Positions 51,319-62,936 of a DNA stretch of 64,000 bases are shown piece after piece. The stretch's first letter is position 1; each line of letters begins with the position of its first letter. The translations under genes and the position numbers were made by a program. The DNA comes from Megascapheus bottae. Taxonomy: Eukaryota; Chordata; Mammalia; Rodentia; Geomyidae. Location of the stretch: the NCBI GenBank assembly GCA_024803745.1, contig JANJXV010000006.1, forward strand, positions 46,283,001 through 46,347,000, written 5' to 3'. The notes under the pieces are model-generated. The model made no database searches. It saw only the letters and a program-made list of their open reading frames with translations, and was not told the DNA's origin.

Positions 51319-51485
51319 CTCCCCTTTTGCCAGTCCTGGGGCTTGAACTCAGGGCTTGGGCACTGTCCTTGGGCTTTCTCAAGACTAGCGTTCTGCCATC
51401 ACAACTTGCAGCTTTTTTCTGTGTATGGGCTACCGAAGAATCGAAGCCAGGGCTTTGTGTGTGCTAGGCATGCACTCTATCACCT
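51319..51485 (-). mobile_element. IDL dimeric SINE
   Basis: TTTTGCCAGTCCTGGGGCTTG to GCATGCACTCTATCACC; end truncated. Confidence 0.92.
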
Positions 51486-51850
51486 GGCAGGTACTGGACT
51501 CTCACACCTGTAATCCTAGGTGAGATCTGAGGGTTACAGTTCCAAGTCAGTCTGGACAAGAAAGCCACAAATCTCATCTCCAGTTAACCACTAAGAAAAA
51601 AGAAAAGCCAGAAATAGAGTTGTGGCTCAAGTGGTAGAGCACTAGTCTTCAGTGAGTAAGCTAAGTTCAAGGTGCAGAACCAGCTCACACAAATACACAA
51701 TAACAACAAAACCACAAGAGAATAAGCTGGCCACTGGCAGCTCATTGCTGTAACCCACCTATTCAGGAGACTGAGACCAGAAGAAAAGTCCACAAGAGTC
51801 CTCTCTGAAACTGGGCTGGAGGCCCAAAACTACTGCCCTGAATAAGCAAT
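51486..51850 (+). mobile_element. Two B1-composite SINE fragments
   Basis: ACACCTGTAATCCTAGG ... GCTCAAGTGGTAGAGCAC (51,486-51,700) and TGTAACCCACCTATTCAGG onward (51,726-51,850). Confidence 0.78.
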
Positions 51851-52015
51851 TCCAGCAAGCTTGAGATTGAGTTCACACCACAATTATCAACAAAACCAAA
51901 CAAAAACAAAGGCATCATCTAGGAAACAAAACCCCTACATTGTAAATGTTCTGTTTCACGGTTACTGGCACCTGGAGTGTGTGTGTGTGTGTATATATAT
52001 ATATTTTTTTTTTTT

Positions 52016-52262
52016 GGAGGGGGGGGACAGGGTGGTCATGGGGCTTGAACTCTGGGCCTGGGCTTTGTTCCTGAGCTCTTCATGTCTCAAGGCTACCACC
52101 CTACCCAGGGAATCACGGCCTTACTTTCTGTTTTCTAGTGATTAGTTGGAGATAAGAGGTTCTCTTTCCTTAGTGCCCACAGTTGGCTTTGAACCATGAT
52201 CCACATATCTCAGCCTCCTGAGTAGCTAGCATTACAGGCATGAGCCACCTTGCCCAGCTTTG
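52016..52262 (-). mobile_element. B1-composite SINE behind (TG)(TA)n
   Basis: TGTG/TATA run at 51,978-52,003, T run, G run, then GGTCATGGGGCTTGAACTC to GCCACCTTGCCCAGC. Confidence 0.92.
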
Positions 52263-52412
52263 GAAGTATTTTTATGAGGTCAAAGTATTATCATGGTTGT
52301 CTTTGGTCAACTGAATTGAAGTTATAGTTTGTGAATATCTGCAACATACAATACAGATGTTTAGATATTAGGAATATAAGATGAAAGTCTCAATCCAAAT
52401 AAAATGAAATTT

Positions 52413-52640
52413 AGCCAGGCATGGTACTCATGCCTGAAATCCTAGCTACTCAAGGAGGCTGAGATCTGAGGATCAAGGTTCAAAGCCAGCCTGGGCACAA
52501 AAGGACCTGAGATTCATCTCCAATTAACCTCTGGAAAACGGGAAGTGGAGCTTGGCTCAATGGTAGGGTGGTAGCCTTGAGCTGAAGAGCTCAAGGACAG
52601 GGCCCAGGCCAAGTTCAAGCCCTATGACACACACAGTTAA
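52413..52640 (+). mobile_element. B1-composite SINE
   Basis: AGCCAGGCATGGTACTCATGCC through TTCAAGCCCTATGACAC. Confidence 0.94.
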
Positions 52641-52810
52641 ATTTAGATGGGTGCTAATGATTCAAACCTGTAAACCTAGCTACTCAGAAAGCTGAGATCT
52701 AATGATCACAATTTGAAGCCAAGCCTGGCAGGAAAGTCCATGAGATTCTCATCTCCAACTACCAAAAAGTCAAAAGTAGAGCTATGAACAAAATAAGCAT
52801 AAGAGCCAGC
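52641..52810 (+). mobile_element. B1-composite SINE, 3'-truncated
   Basis: GATGGGTGCTAATGATTC ... CATCTCCAACTACC; stops before the ID-like end. Confidence 0.82.
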
Positions 52811-52832
52811 AGGGAAAAAAGTGAAACTTATC

Positions 52833-53035
52833 ATCGCCGGGAGTTTGGCCTAGTGGTAGAGTGCTTGCCTAGCATGCATAAAGAACCGGGTTCAATTCCT
52901 CGGTACCACATACATAGAAAAAAGCCAGAAGTGGTGCTTAGGCTCAAGTGGTAGAGCTCTAGCCTTGAGAAAGTCCAAGGACAGTGCTCCGGCCCTGAGC
53001 TCAAGCCCAGGACTGGCAAAAAAAAAAAAAAAAAA
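52833..53035 (+). mobile_element. IDL dimeric SINE, well preserved
   Basis: Both boxes near consensus (GGTTCAATTCCTCGGTACC), poly(A) of about 23. AAAAGTGAAACTTA flanks both sides (about 52,817-52,830 and 53,038-53,051). One of the youngest-looking copies. Confidence 0.96.
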
Positions 53036-53051
53036 AAAAAAGTGAAACTTA

Positions 53052-53570
53052 AAACTGGTAGGTTTGTCTTGGACTTTTACAAAGGTGTACTGCCTGTGTA
53101 CGCACACTCAATCTCTGTATGAATTAAATGTCACAAAGAATTTTTTAACTATAGCAGTAGGCTTTGGCTGTTGGTTGGGGCTGAGTTTGTATTGTAGTGT
53201 GTATGCTTAGGTCGTTGTTTTGCTGAGGCTTGCATTTGATGACCTGTAAATAATGGTTTCTGTATAATCACAGTATTCCTGGAATGATTAATGTGGTGCT
53301 GTAGATAGTAAGCCACAATTATGGTGGTAGGCCTGATTAAGATCTAAAAATCAGTATCTACTTGGAATTTATTATGTTTATAAAAATGTGCTGAATTCTA
53401 ACTTCACAGTTGAAACCACCAAGAGCAACATGTGCTCCTAGAACCGGCACACAGTAAACACCTTATTAAGTCAGAAGACCTGGATTTCAATTAGGACTCA
53501 TCAATTCTGATGACATGCTTAACCCTCTTCCCACTCTCCTTCCCTCCCTTCCCTCCTTTTCCTCCCTCCC
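53052..53570. other. Intron 1, unassigned
   Basis: No repeat or exon recognised; a pyrimidine-rich run lies at about 53,526-53,572. Confidence 0.5.
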
Positions 53571-53574
53571 TATA

Positions 53575-53775
53575 TGTTTGTTGCTTAGGTTTGAACTAAG
53601 GACCTCCAATTTGCTAGGCTGATGTTCTGCCTTTTGAGACATACTCTGACTTTGTCTTTTTGCCAGCTGTTTTGAAGGTAGAATATGGTGGACTTTCAAA
53701 AGCTCAGGCTGGCTTTGAAACAGTATCTAGATCTCCTGAGTAGTTAGGATTTAAAGTCATGAGTCAGTGGTATCC
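53575..53775 (-). mobile_element. B1-composite SINE, old
   Basis: GCTTAGGTTTGAACTAAGG ... GATCTCCTGAGTAGTTAGG. Confidence 0.7.
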
Positions 53776-53974
53776 AACTTATTTTTCAGCCCCTTCAAAG
53801 TAAGGAAATACCTAAGGATAGTTTACTAATAAAGTAAGACTATGTGAAAAACTTTAAGGAACTACATGGCACTTTTCATGGTGGTTTCCAAAAGTTATTA
53901 TTTTTTTCTTCTTATAATAAGGACTTTTCAGCTGTTCATTCAGCCCCTTTTCAGAGATTATAACCAATTTTTCT

Positions 53975-54190
53975 GTTTTTGTACTGGTATTTGGGTCTCA
54001 ACACAGGATCTTGTACCCTTGGCTTGCTTTTTTCCACTTAAGGCTAGTGTTCTACCACTGAAGCCATACCTCTTCTACATCTTTGCTGATTAATTGGGCA
54101 TAAGAGTCTTCCTGTCTGGACTGGCTTTGAATGAGATCCTCAGATCTCAGCCTCCTTAATTACAGATAGAAACCATTGGTGTCCAGCTCC
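53975..54190 (-). mobile_element. B1-composite SINE, old
   Basis: CTTAAGGCTAGTGTTCTACC ... GATCCTCAGATCTCAGCCTC. Confidence 0.82.
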
Positions 54191-54475
54191 AAAGAGAGCT
54201 TTTTACTTTGGAGTTAATTTAATAGAAGCGGCAAGGAACTCTAAAAAGACTGCTTACTATGCCTTCTTCCTTTAAGGCTTTCCAAATTTTTTCAAACCAA
54301 GTTATACAACTTTGGAGCTCTGCTGAAGCTTCAAATATATATATTAGAGAAATGACAGTATTGTAGAAAGTCTGTGATGCTGTTTTTCATTATGCTAGCA
54401 AGACCAGGCCCATCATGAGGTATAAATGAATATAATAAACAAGATTAGAGAAGGACATAAAGTGATTGCAGTGGA

Positions 54476-54685
54476 GCCAGGCATTAGTGGCTCATGTTTG
54501 TACTCAGAAGGCTGGGATCTCAGCATCACAGTTTGAAGCCAACCCAAGTGGGAAAATCTGAGACTCATCTCCATTTAACCCAAGACAAAAAAGCCACAAG
54601 TGGAGCTAGCCCAGATGGTAGTTGGTTAGGGGGCAGCGCCCAAGGCCAGAGTTCAATCTCCAGGACCCTCAAAAAAAAATTTTAA
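54476..54685 (+). mobile_element. B1-composite SINE
   Basis: AGCCAGGCATTAGTGGCTC to AGTTCAATCTCCAGGACC, with an internal loss in the head. Confidence 0.85.
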
Positions 54686-54732
54686 GAAGTGATTTATGGC
54701 GGAGAGAATGGTTCTATCAGGTAGTTTTTGTT

Positions 54733-54912
54733 TATTTTTTTGCCAGTTCTAGGGCTTGAACTCGGGGCCTGGGCACTGTCCCTAAGTTTCTTTTGCTCCA
54801 ACCTAGCATTTTACCACTTGAGCCACAGCACTGGCTTTTTCTGTTTATGTAGTACTGAGGAATCATGCATGCTGACAAGCACTCTACCCTTAAGCCACAT
54901 TCCCAGCCCTCT
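54733..54912 (-). mobile_element. IDL dimeric SINE
   Basis: TTTGCCAGTTCTAGGGCTTG to AAGCCACATTCCCAGCCC; B-box region deleted (GGAATCATGCATGC). Confidence 0.92.
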
Positions 54913-55471
54913 CTGGTAGTTTCTAACTGGATGTTGAAGCCATAAGACAGCTTCAGCTTTTTGGGACTGAGGTAATAGATCAACATTGTAACTTGGTGAC
55001 TTAATCACAAGAAAATATCACCAAGTGCTGTGACTGTAAAACCCAAAGAATAATGGAGCTAAGTGAAGTTTATGAAAGCTAGATGATGTTAAATATTTTG
55101 ATTTTGATCATTTTCTTCATTTTTATGCCCAAATAAACTTTGGGCCATTTTTTTTTGTATCTCTGAGGAAAAAAAAGAGAAGTAAATGTGGGAAAAACGA
55201 TGAATACATGCTTCTAGGTCAGCACTTCAATAAAGTGAAAACACAGAGACTGGTGGTTGGATGGCAATCTGATAATTTATATGGTGATTTCTCCACTGGC
55301 TGTGTAACGCCCCAGCCACTAGATATTTTCAGGTATGTTTTTCCTTGGTAAAGCAAGGTCCACTTGGACAATTTCTTTTTTCTTACAATTTCTTTAGTAA
55401 AGTGAATGAAAGGGTGTGTGTGTCTATTGGAAACAAGAAGGTAGATTGTCAACTATTGCAGCTGATATATT

Positions 55472-55677
55472 TTTTTTTGGTGGGGGGGAGGGGCGCAGAC
55501 CTGGCCTTGAGTTCAGGGCCTGAGCGCTGTCTTTGGGCTTTCTCAAGGCTAGAGCTCCACCACTTGAGCCTCAGCACCATTTCTGGCTTTTTTTCTACGT
55601 ATGGTACTGAGGAATCGCACCCGGGTCTTCTTGCATGCTAGGCAAGCACTCTACCACTAGGCCAAACTCCTGGCCAG
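55472..55677 (-). mobile_element. IDL dimeric SINE
   Basis: GACCTGGCCTTGAGTTCAGG to CCAAACTCCTGGCC. T run followed by a G run. Confidence 0.93.
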
Positions 55678-55689
55678 CAGCAGTTATGT

Positions 55690-56050
55690 TTGAATTAGCT
55701 ACATTCACTAAATTCTCAACGTGTATCTTTATCAGTGTCTTACTGTTGCTATTTTATTTGACCTTTTGATTAGCTATAAGATATTGTTGGAAGTGAGACT
55801 GGAAAATAAAAGATAGTTATATGTATGCATGCTTGGTTTTTGGAACAGGAAAATTCATGTAGTCCTTATTCGTTCTGTAATAGGCCAAATCAGTTTGCAA
55901 GAGTAAGATACATAGACTTTGAAGACTACAAAGTAACTGACAATATCAACTTAAATTAAGAATTGTTTTAATTAATAGGTTGAGAAATCTCAGTTCATGC
56001 TTGGCTAGCTTTCCTGCTTTTGAGTGTGAGGCAAGGCAAAATAATCATGC
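55690..56050. other. Intron 1, unassigned
   Basis: AT-rich, nothing recognised. Confidence 0.5.
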
Positions 56051-56397
56051 TGGAGCTGGAGTGATAGAACAGAGCTCAATTCATGGCCACCAGGAAATAA
56101 TGGGGAAGGGCTGGGAATAAAACATACACCTTTCACAAACACACACAACCTGACTGGCAAAACAAAAAAAAGTTTAGCTTCAAGAATTTTTTCAGTAATA
56201 GAATCTAGTACAGATAGTGGCAGTATTACATTCCCCAAGTGAGAGATGACCCTAGCACCTACTCCATGTGAAAGGAGTAAGTGGTACAGGATTACATAGC
56301 AGTTTTCTCTTTTGCTGTGATTTTTGAAGAAAAGTCTTTAAAAAGTTATTATTTATTTATTTTTTTGTCGGTTGTGTGGCTAAAAAAAAACTAAGCT

Positions 56398-56632
56398 GGA
56401 TGCCCTGGTTCACACCTGTAATCCTAACTACTCAGGAGGCTGAGATCTGAGGATCTTGGTTCAAAGCTAGACCAGGCACCAAGGAACAAAACTCTCTTTT
56501 CTTCAGTTAACCTTTAGAAAATGGGAAATGGGGTTGAGACTCAACAGTTAGAGTGGTAGCCTTGATCTGAAGAGCTCAGAGATAGCGCTCAGGCCCAGAG
56601 TTCAAGTCCCATAACCCACGAAAAAGAAAAAG
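56398..56632 (+). mobile_element. B1-composite SINE
   Basis: GCTGGATGCCCTGGTTCACACC through AAGTCCCATAACCCACG. Confidence 0.93.
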
Positions 56633-56959
56633 AAAAAAGTTGTTATTAACTAACAATAAGTAGCCCACAATGGGCTACAGATTGGCATACACTAAGATGC
56701 TTTGGTACATTTGTACATTATGTATTGATTGTCTCAAGATATGTGGATTATCTACTCAAACATTTACCACTTTGTGATATAACCATATAAAATATTATTT
56801 TGTATTTTCTAAACAAAATTGTAGTCATTGTAATTATCTTTTTTGTACTAAACAATTCTTCCTGTCTGACTGACTTTGTACCACTAAGAAGTATTCATTA
56901 TTCTCCACAGATCTGCTCCCAGCCTCTGATAACTAGCCACTGTTTCATTCTTTTCTTTT

Positions 56960-57190
56960 CTTTTTTTTTTCTTCTTCTTCTTCTTCCCTTTTTTTTTTCC
57001 TCCAGTTGGAGGGCTTGTACTTAGGGCCTGAGGCACTGTCCTTGGGCTTTCTCAAGGCTAGAGCTCTACCACTTCTGAGCCACAGTACCATTTTTAGCTT
57101 TTTTCTATGTATGTGGTACCAAGGAATTGAACCCAGGTCTTGGTGGTGTGTGCTAGGCAATCACTCTACCACTAAGCCAAGTTCCCGGCC
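56960..57190 (-). mobile_element. IDL dimeric SINE with (TTC)n tail
   Basis: CTAGCCACTGTT (56,933) and CTAACCACTGTT (57,192) flank it. Pyrimidine tail TTCTTCTTC. Confidence 0.92.
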
Positions 57191-57261
57191 CCTAACCACT
57201 GTTGTGCTCAATGGTTCTATGAGCTCAGCTCTGGATTGCCACCCCCTGACTTCTTTTTTTA

Positions 57262-57380
57262 GTTTTTGTGCCAGTCCTGGGGCTTGAACTCAGGGCCTGG
57301 GTACTGTCCTTGGGTTTTTTTCCACAAGGCTAGTACTCTACCACTTGAGCCACAGCACCACTTCTGGCTTTTTCTATAAG
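57262..57380 (-). mobile_element. IDL right monomer only
   Basis: GTGCCAGTCCTGGGGCTTG to TTCTGGCTTTTTC. Confidence 0.9.
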
Positions 57381-57384
57381 AACA

Positions 57385-58015
57385 ATCCTTGTACTAGAGA
57401 AATGTTGCACTAATCACTTGTTTCAAATATCATGTGGCAGAGACTTCCTATGTTTCATTCTTAACAGGATTAGATTTTGATAAGGAGCAAATAAAGAATG
57501 TACCTATTAGGGTAGCAAGGGAAGATGTATGTGTTTTACTTATTAGGCTAACATATTTAATATTTGTGAAATTCAGGTCTTCGATGTAATTCAGTACAGC
57601 AAAATAATTTTTTAAAATTGCTGAAAACGTGTCACAATTTGAATTTCAGATGATCCCAAACTTTCAAGGACCCTGATCTCCATCTGTTCTTTCTGCTGAA
57701 GCGTCTTTAGCTTACTTTGGCTGCTGTTGAGTTCTCCTGAAATACTTTGCTAGTGTGATTTACTCACATTCAAGTCCAAATACATTCTTAGTCTCTCTCA
57801 GTGGATCTTCTCAAATTTAGGAAAGCTCCATATTTGCAGTTTTTCTCTATCCTAAACATCCGAATGAATCTAACTTACATTATAGTTTTTTATTTGCTAT
57901 TTCTTGTGCATCTTTAAATTCATAACCTTTGAACATCTAATGCTATTCATTCCCTGGACCTTTATTAGAAGTCTTTGCTTAGCAAAGCAAATGATTTATA
58001 TAGTGATTGTTATTT
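57385..58015. other. Intron 1, unassigned
   Basis: AT-rich, nothing recognised. Confidence 0.5.
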
Positions 58016-58029
58016 CCTGGGCTTTGTTT

Positions 58030-58118
58030 TTGTTTTTGAGTATGCTGGGGATTTCAGACAGGTCTTCATGTTTGTTAGACTGCAAGCACTCTACCACTGA
58101 ACCACACCCCAAGCACTC
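58030..58118 (-). mobile_element. ID-type monomer SINE
   Basis: GCTGGGGATTTCAGACAGG ... GCAAGCACTCTACCACTGAACC. Confidence 0.72.
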
Positions 58119-58124
58119 TGTTGA

Positions 58125-58715
58125 ATTCTTACATGATACATGACAGAAAATGATTTAAACTAAAATCTGTAGTAAATTGTATCCTTTGCAGTGCAGTTTT
58201 AAAGTGAGTTTTAAGATTGTTTTTAGATACTTAGATTCAACTAAGATTGGTCAGTTGGAGTTATAATTGCTTCTAAAGTAATCCAGTGTTGGAAAAAGTG
58301 GAAACTCAATAGCCAAGACAGATAAATAAATTAGCAGTGTTAGCTGAGATGCCCTAGGCTTCTTTGCAAGAGTATTAAGTTTAGGGACTGTATAATAACT
58401 TTGTAAAGTACTACTCTATTTGAGGATAAAAGACATGGGAAGTAATGTACAATAAATATCTTAGTATTCAAAACAGCTAATTTTTTTTACATCATATACT
58501 TGGGTAGAGCTTACTGTGATTAACATATATATGTACATATATATACACATATAGTAACTTGATGTTCTGTTTTTTCAGAAAATAACATACTTTATTGTTT
58601 CTAAAAGAACTCAAACCTAGTAGAGGGACTTTTCTTTTGAGTTGTGGCATTTGAGTCCTGTAAATAGCTCACTGGTAAATGACTAGGGTTGAAAACTTAA
58701 TTATTGGGAGATGTT
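58125..58715. other. Intron 1, unassigned
   Basis: AT-rich with an ATATATGTACATATATATAC run near 58,525. No exon recognised. Confidence 0.5.
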
Positions 58716-58716
58716 G

Positions 58717-58957
58717 CTACTTTTTTTTTTAAACAGTCCTGGGTTTGAACTCAGGGCTTGGATGCTGTACCTAAGCTTCTTTGTCCTCAGGGCTAGCACT
58801 TTACCTCATGAGCCACAGCACCACTGTTGGTGTTTTCTGAGTGCTTTATTGGAGATAAAACACAGACTTTCCAGCCCAGGGTGGCTCCAAACCACGATCC
58901 TCCGATCTCAGCTTCCTGAGTAGGTAGAATTACAGGCAGGAGCCACTGGCTCCCATC
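58717..58957 (-). mobile_element. B1-composite SINE
   Basis: AACAGTCCTGGGTTTGAACTC to TTACAGGCAGGAGCCAC. Confidence 0.9.
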
Positions 58958-59084
58958 CCCTCCCCTCTTTTGTCTTTTTCAGTTTTTCTGTGCTTGAAAC
59001 TTGATAGAAAAATGCTTGTCCTAAAATCTTCCATTTTCAGTAGAATATAAGAAAAGTCTTCTGTGAATGTACCACTTCCTTTCT

Positions 59085-59298
59085 TTTTATTTTTTGGTGG
59101 TACTGGGGTTTGAACCCAATCTCATGCTCCTCTTGGCTTGCTTGTCAAGCTCAGGGCTGGTTCTCAACACTTTAGCCCTACTTTTGCTAATTATTTTGGA
59201 GATGGAGTCTCGTAGTTGCTGACTCAAATCATGATCCTCTAGATCTGAACTGCTTGAGTAGCTAGGATTATAGGCATGAGCCACTGGTTTCCAGTTTG
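59085..59298 (-). mobile_element. B1-composite SINE, variant
   Basis: Right part departs from consensus (TGGTACTGGGGTTTGAACCC); head AGTAGCTAGGATTATAGGC is clear. Confidence 0.78.
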
Positions 59299-59299
59299 A

Positions 59300-60350
59300 A
59301 CGTATTTTTTTTTCCCCCTCCGAGGAGAGAATTCTGGCCCTTAAAACTGTAAAGGGATATTTATTAATATTAATATCATTCTTACTTTAGTTTTCTTGCC
59401 CTATCTTTCTTATTTTCATTTGGTTTCTGATGTGCTGAATGTAGCAGACTTGTGGTAGTAAGTTATGGTACGAAGTGATTGCCTTTGCCTGTTTGAACTG
59501 ATTTTGGGACCTGAGAAATGAGCTCTGTGATTAGAGATTGTTGCTTCTACAGCAGCTGATACTACTATTTTCATCATACTTTTCACATGTAGTTTCAACT
59601 AGATGACTTCAACCTAATTTAGTCACTTTCTTGGAAACAAAATATTTGTTTGAGCCTATTCACAAAATCATGATTAAGTATTTTGGCAGAGAAACCTTAT
59701 AAAATCTTTCACATTAGAAATAGGAGATTTTTGAAGTATACAAGATCCTCACTAAGACATAGCCAGTCAGGAAAACAAGCATAGCAAAACTGGCTTCTAG
59801 TTTAACTGTGGTGGCAAATTCTTTTAGACATGGCTTAAAGTGCCAGTTTTGGCAGTTTAGTGTGAATTAATCTGTGTAGTTTTTGGACTTGGCTTTAGGA
59901 ACTGGTCACTTGACTTCTGGTGAATTGATCTTTGGCAAACTGATTTTCATCAAAGTTATTTTTCAATGGTCTTACTACTACTATTAATTATGTTACTATT
60001 ATATCTTCACTAGGTAGGCACATTCTTAGCCTCTTAAGATGATATAGCAAAGCCCTAGTTGAGTTAATTTTATTGTTTACTGGGGGCAAGCAGTTTTGAC
60101 GCTTTAGGAACATGTGCCTAGTTCCTGGGTTCACCTTATAATCAGCATTCTCAATGGAGTCATAACCACTGGGAAGGTGTTTTGGAAACATATGAGTTCA
60201 TTTTTATTAATTAAAATGGTATGTGTAGGTAGGATCTTGCTTCTAGACGGCAATGTGGATGGAGATAGTGAAATATTTCTGATACCTCTGGAAGTTGAGG
60301 ACATTGGTTCTAGACTTTCTCCCTGTACTACTCCTAATAAAGAAGATTGC
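59300..60350. other. Intron 1, unassigned
   Basis: About 1 kb without a recognised repeat. No splice-framed open exon was found. Confidence 0.5.
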
Positions 60351-60353
60351 TGG

Positions 60354-60540
60354 GGCCGGGAGTTTGGCCTAGTGGTAGAGTGCTTGCCTAGCATGCACGA
60401 AGACCCGGGTTCAATTCCTCGGTACCACATACATAGAAAAAAGCCGGAAATGGTGCTGAGGCTCAAGTGGTAGAGCTCTAGCCTTGAGAAAGTCCAAGGA
60501 TAGTGCTCAGATCCTGAGTTCAAGCCCAGGACTGGCAAAA
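60354..60540 (+). mobile_element. IDL dimeric SINE, near consensus
   Basis: GGGCCGGGAGTTTGGCCTAG, TAGTGGTAGAG, GGTTCAATTCCTCGGTACC. AAGAAGATTG lies on both sides (about 60,341 and 60,553). Confidence 0.96.
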
Positions 60541-60559
60541 ACAAAAAAAAACCAAGAAG

Positions 60560-61060
60560 ATTGTTGCTTTCTTCTAATTCCTGGGGAAGTGGGAGGCTTC
60601 CAGGAGCTTTGTAGTCAACCTAAGCTTTAGGGCAAGCAAAATCAACCTCTGAAGAGATGTGACTTCTAGAATGCTCTGAACCCTGAGGCTGTTGACTAAT
60701 TGTATTGAAATCTATTTAGTAACAAGTCAACAAAGGAATAGAAGAAGCCTAGCCACTCTCTTTGCAGAAGAAGGAAGGCCTCTACCAAAAGGGCACATGT
60801 GTGGAAAAGAAGGGAAAGAGCTTCCTGGCTGGGGACTGTTCCGGAAACTTGGTGAGGTAGGGTAGGGGAACACAGACTTTACCAGTGGCCACTAATCTAG
60901 CCACTTCTGAATAATAAGTGTTTGCTGAGGGAGGGACAAAGAGAAGCATGTATTGTTTTCAGACTTCTCTTACCTCATCTCATGAAAAAGTTACATGTGT
61001 AGTTGGGGATAATTTCCCTTTTGATGTGTAAGCCAAAATACCATATAAAGCATCTTCAAA
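60560..61060. other. Intron 1, unassigned
   Basis: Less AT-rich than its surroundings; nothing recognised. Confidence 0.5.
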
Positions 61061-61061
61061 T

Positions 61062-61195
61062 TATATGTGGTGGTATATGCCTGTAAATCCTGCTACCTTA
61101 AAAAGGTTGAAACCAGGAGGATTCTGAATTTAAGGTCAGAATTTCAGGTCAGCCTTGTTTACTTAGTGAGAAATTGACTCACAAAACTACATTTA
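61062..61195 (+). mobile_element. B1 monomer SINE
   Basis: ATATGTGGTGGTATATGCCTG ... AGGTCAGCCTTG. Confidence 0.75.
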
Positions 61196-61249
61196 TGCCT
61201 CTTCTTGACATGGGAAATGTGTAAGTGAAACATCCCTCTCCCCTCTTCT

Positions 61250-61440
61250 TCCACTCTGCCAGTTCTGGGCCTTGAACTCAGGGTCTGAGCTTTTGCTGAT
61301 GCCAGCATTCTATGATTTAAATTTCCATTTCCGACCTTTTGGTGGTTACTTGGAGCTTATAGTCAAATGGACTTTACCTGGTCCAGCTGGCTCAGAACTA
61401 AGATCTCAGATCTTGGTTTCCTATAGGAAGCCAGCAATGC
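61250..61440 (-). mobile_element. B1-composite SINE, old
   Basis: GCCAGTTCTGGGCCTTGAACTC ... GATCTCAGATCTTGG. Confidence 0.78.
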
Positions 61441-61469
61441 CTGTCCAGGCTTATATACTTTTTTTTGGA

Positions 61470-61705
61470 TTGTTTTGTCAGTTGTAGGGCTTGAACAGAG
61501 CCTGGGCAATCCCCCTGAGCTCTTGTGCTCAAAGCTAGTGTTCTACCACTTTGGAGCCACAGAACCACTTCCAATTTTGGAATGGTTAATTGGAGACAAG
61601 TCTCACAGGGACATTTCTGCCTGGGCTAGCTATGTATGAACTGCCACCCTCAGATCTGAGCCTTCTGTGTACTAGGATTACAGGCATGAGTTATTGGTGC
61701 CTGGC
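61470..61705 (-). mobile_element. B1-composite SINE
   Basis: GTCAGTTGTAGGGCTTGAAC to GGATTACAGGCATGAG. Confidence 0.88.
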
Positions 61706-61939
61706 CTGTCCTACTTTTTGAGAGAATCTGTGTAGCCCATATTGGCCTTGAATCCTGCCTCTGCTTCTACCTCTAGAGTTTTGTGCATGTCTTACCACTT
61801 CTTGTTCTTCATATATTTGGACACTATACTTGATACTTTTTATTGTTTAGTCAGTTTTCATTTAATATGTTTGCATTTAATGGCATTCTTTGCAAAGCTG
61901 TATTTATTTAGGACTACTAGTTTCCTATTGGTATCTTGG

Positions 61940-62142
61940 GTTTCTTTTTTTTTTTTTTCTCCCCCTTGGGGCTTGTACTCAGGGCCTGAGCACTGTCCTT
62001 GGGCTTTCTCAAGCCAGAGTTCTACCACTTGAGCCACAGCACCACTTCCAGCTTTTTCTGTGTATGTGGTACCAAGGAATCGAACTTGGGTCTTCATACA
62101 TGTTAGGCAAATACTCTACCACTAGGCCAAAATCTCGACCCT
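61940..62142 (-). mobile_element. IDL dimeric SINE
   Basis: CTTGGGTTT flanks both ends (about 61,935 and 62,143). Confidence 0.93.
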
Positions 62143-62237
62143 TGGGTTTTGTCTTTATTCCGCATCCCTATCTACCTCCTTTTACTGGGGCTTAAGTCCA
62201 AGGCCCTAGCCTGCTAGAGAAGCATATTACTACCTCT

Positions 62238-62365
62238 AATTTTTTTTTTTTTTTAAGGCAGGGTCTTGTCAACTTTATTTATCTGGACTGACCTTGAACA
62301 TGTGATCCTTCTGTCTGCCTTTTAAGAAGCTAGGATTACAGGAGTGTCCCATGTTGCCTGACCTC
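62238..62365 (-). mobile_element. B1 monomer SINE
   Basis: AAGGCAGGGTCTTGTCAAC ... AGGATTACAGGAGTGTCCC. Confidence 0.82.
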
Positions 62366-62631
62366 ATTTAAAGTTATTTGAAATTTAATCTACTGAATTT
62401 TATAGATAATGCCTCCCTAAATTCTCCTTGTGCTTATTAATGTCATTATACTGTACTTCAGAGTTAACATTGTACCACTTCCAGTGTTTGTTCTTACCTA
62501 TTCTGTCATTTATATTATTGGTGATATATAAAAGTTACATATACTATAAACCTCATACTGCAGCATTGTAAATTTTGCTTGAAACACTTGTGTTATAGAA
62601 GAGGAAAAGTGGTCCTTGTGCTCATTTAACA

Positions 62632-62850
62632 TACATTCATTCATTCATTCATTCATTTCTTTATTTTTGCCAGTCCTAGGGCATGAACTCAGGGCCTGAG
62701 TCCTGTCCTTGGGCATTCTCAAGGCTAGAGCTCTACCATTTGAGTCAGAGCCCCATTTCCAACTTTTTCTATATATGTGGTACCAAGGAATCAAACCCAG
62801 ATCTTTGTGCTTGCTAGGCAAGCACTCTACCACTAGGCCAGACTCCCATT
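62632..62850 (-). mobile_element. IDL dimeric SINE with (CATT)n
   Basis: Lies 87 bp before exon 2. (ATTC)n at 62,635-62,657, then TTTGCCAGTCCTAGGGCATG to GGCCAGACTCCC. Confidence 0.94.
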
Positions 62851-62936
62851 TATTATAGTTAAAAAAAATCTGTAAGTTGTACAATAGTTTCAGTTAAACA
62901 TATCATTTATGGTTTTGTATTTGATTTTCTTGGTAG

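Larger units (their letters stand above)
45168..62936 (+). other. JMY: JMY intron 1 (17.8 kb)
   Basis: GT-AG intron between the two coding exons. If retained or unspliced, translation would continue 12 codons past the donor (VRLLPSLRAHAV) and stop at 45,204-45,206, giving a truncated 357-residue protein. The first 1.8 kb is free of recognisable repeats; the rest is SINE-rich, with IDL copies mostly on the - strand. Confidence 0.95.

Noticed and set aside
60131..60544. 137-codon - strand frame in intron 1
   Set aside because: Its N-terminal part is the antisense translation of the IDL SINE at 60,354, and the rest is random continuation.
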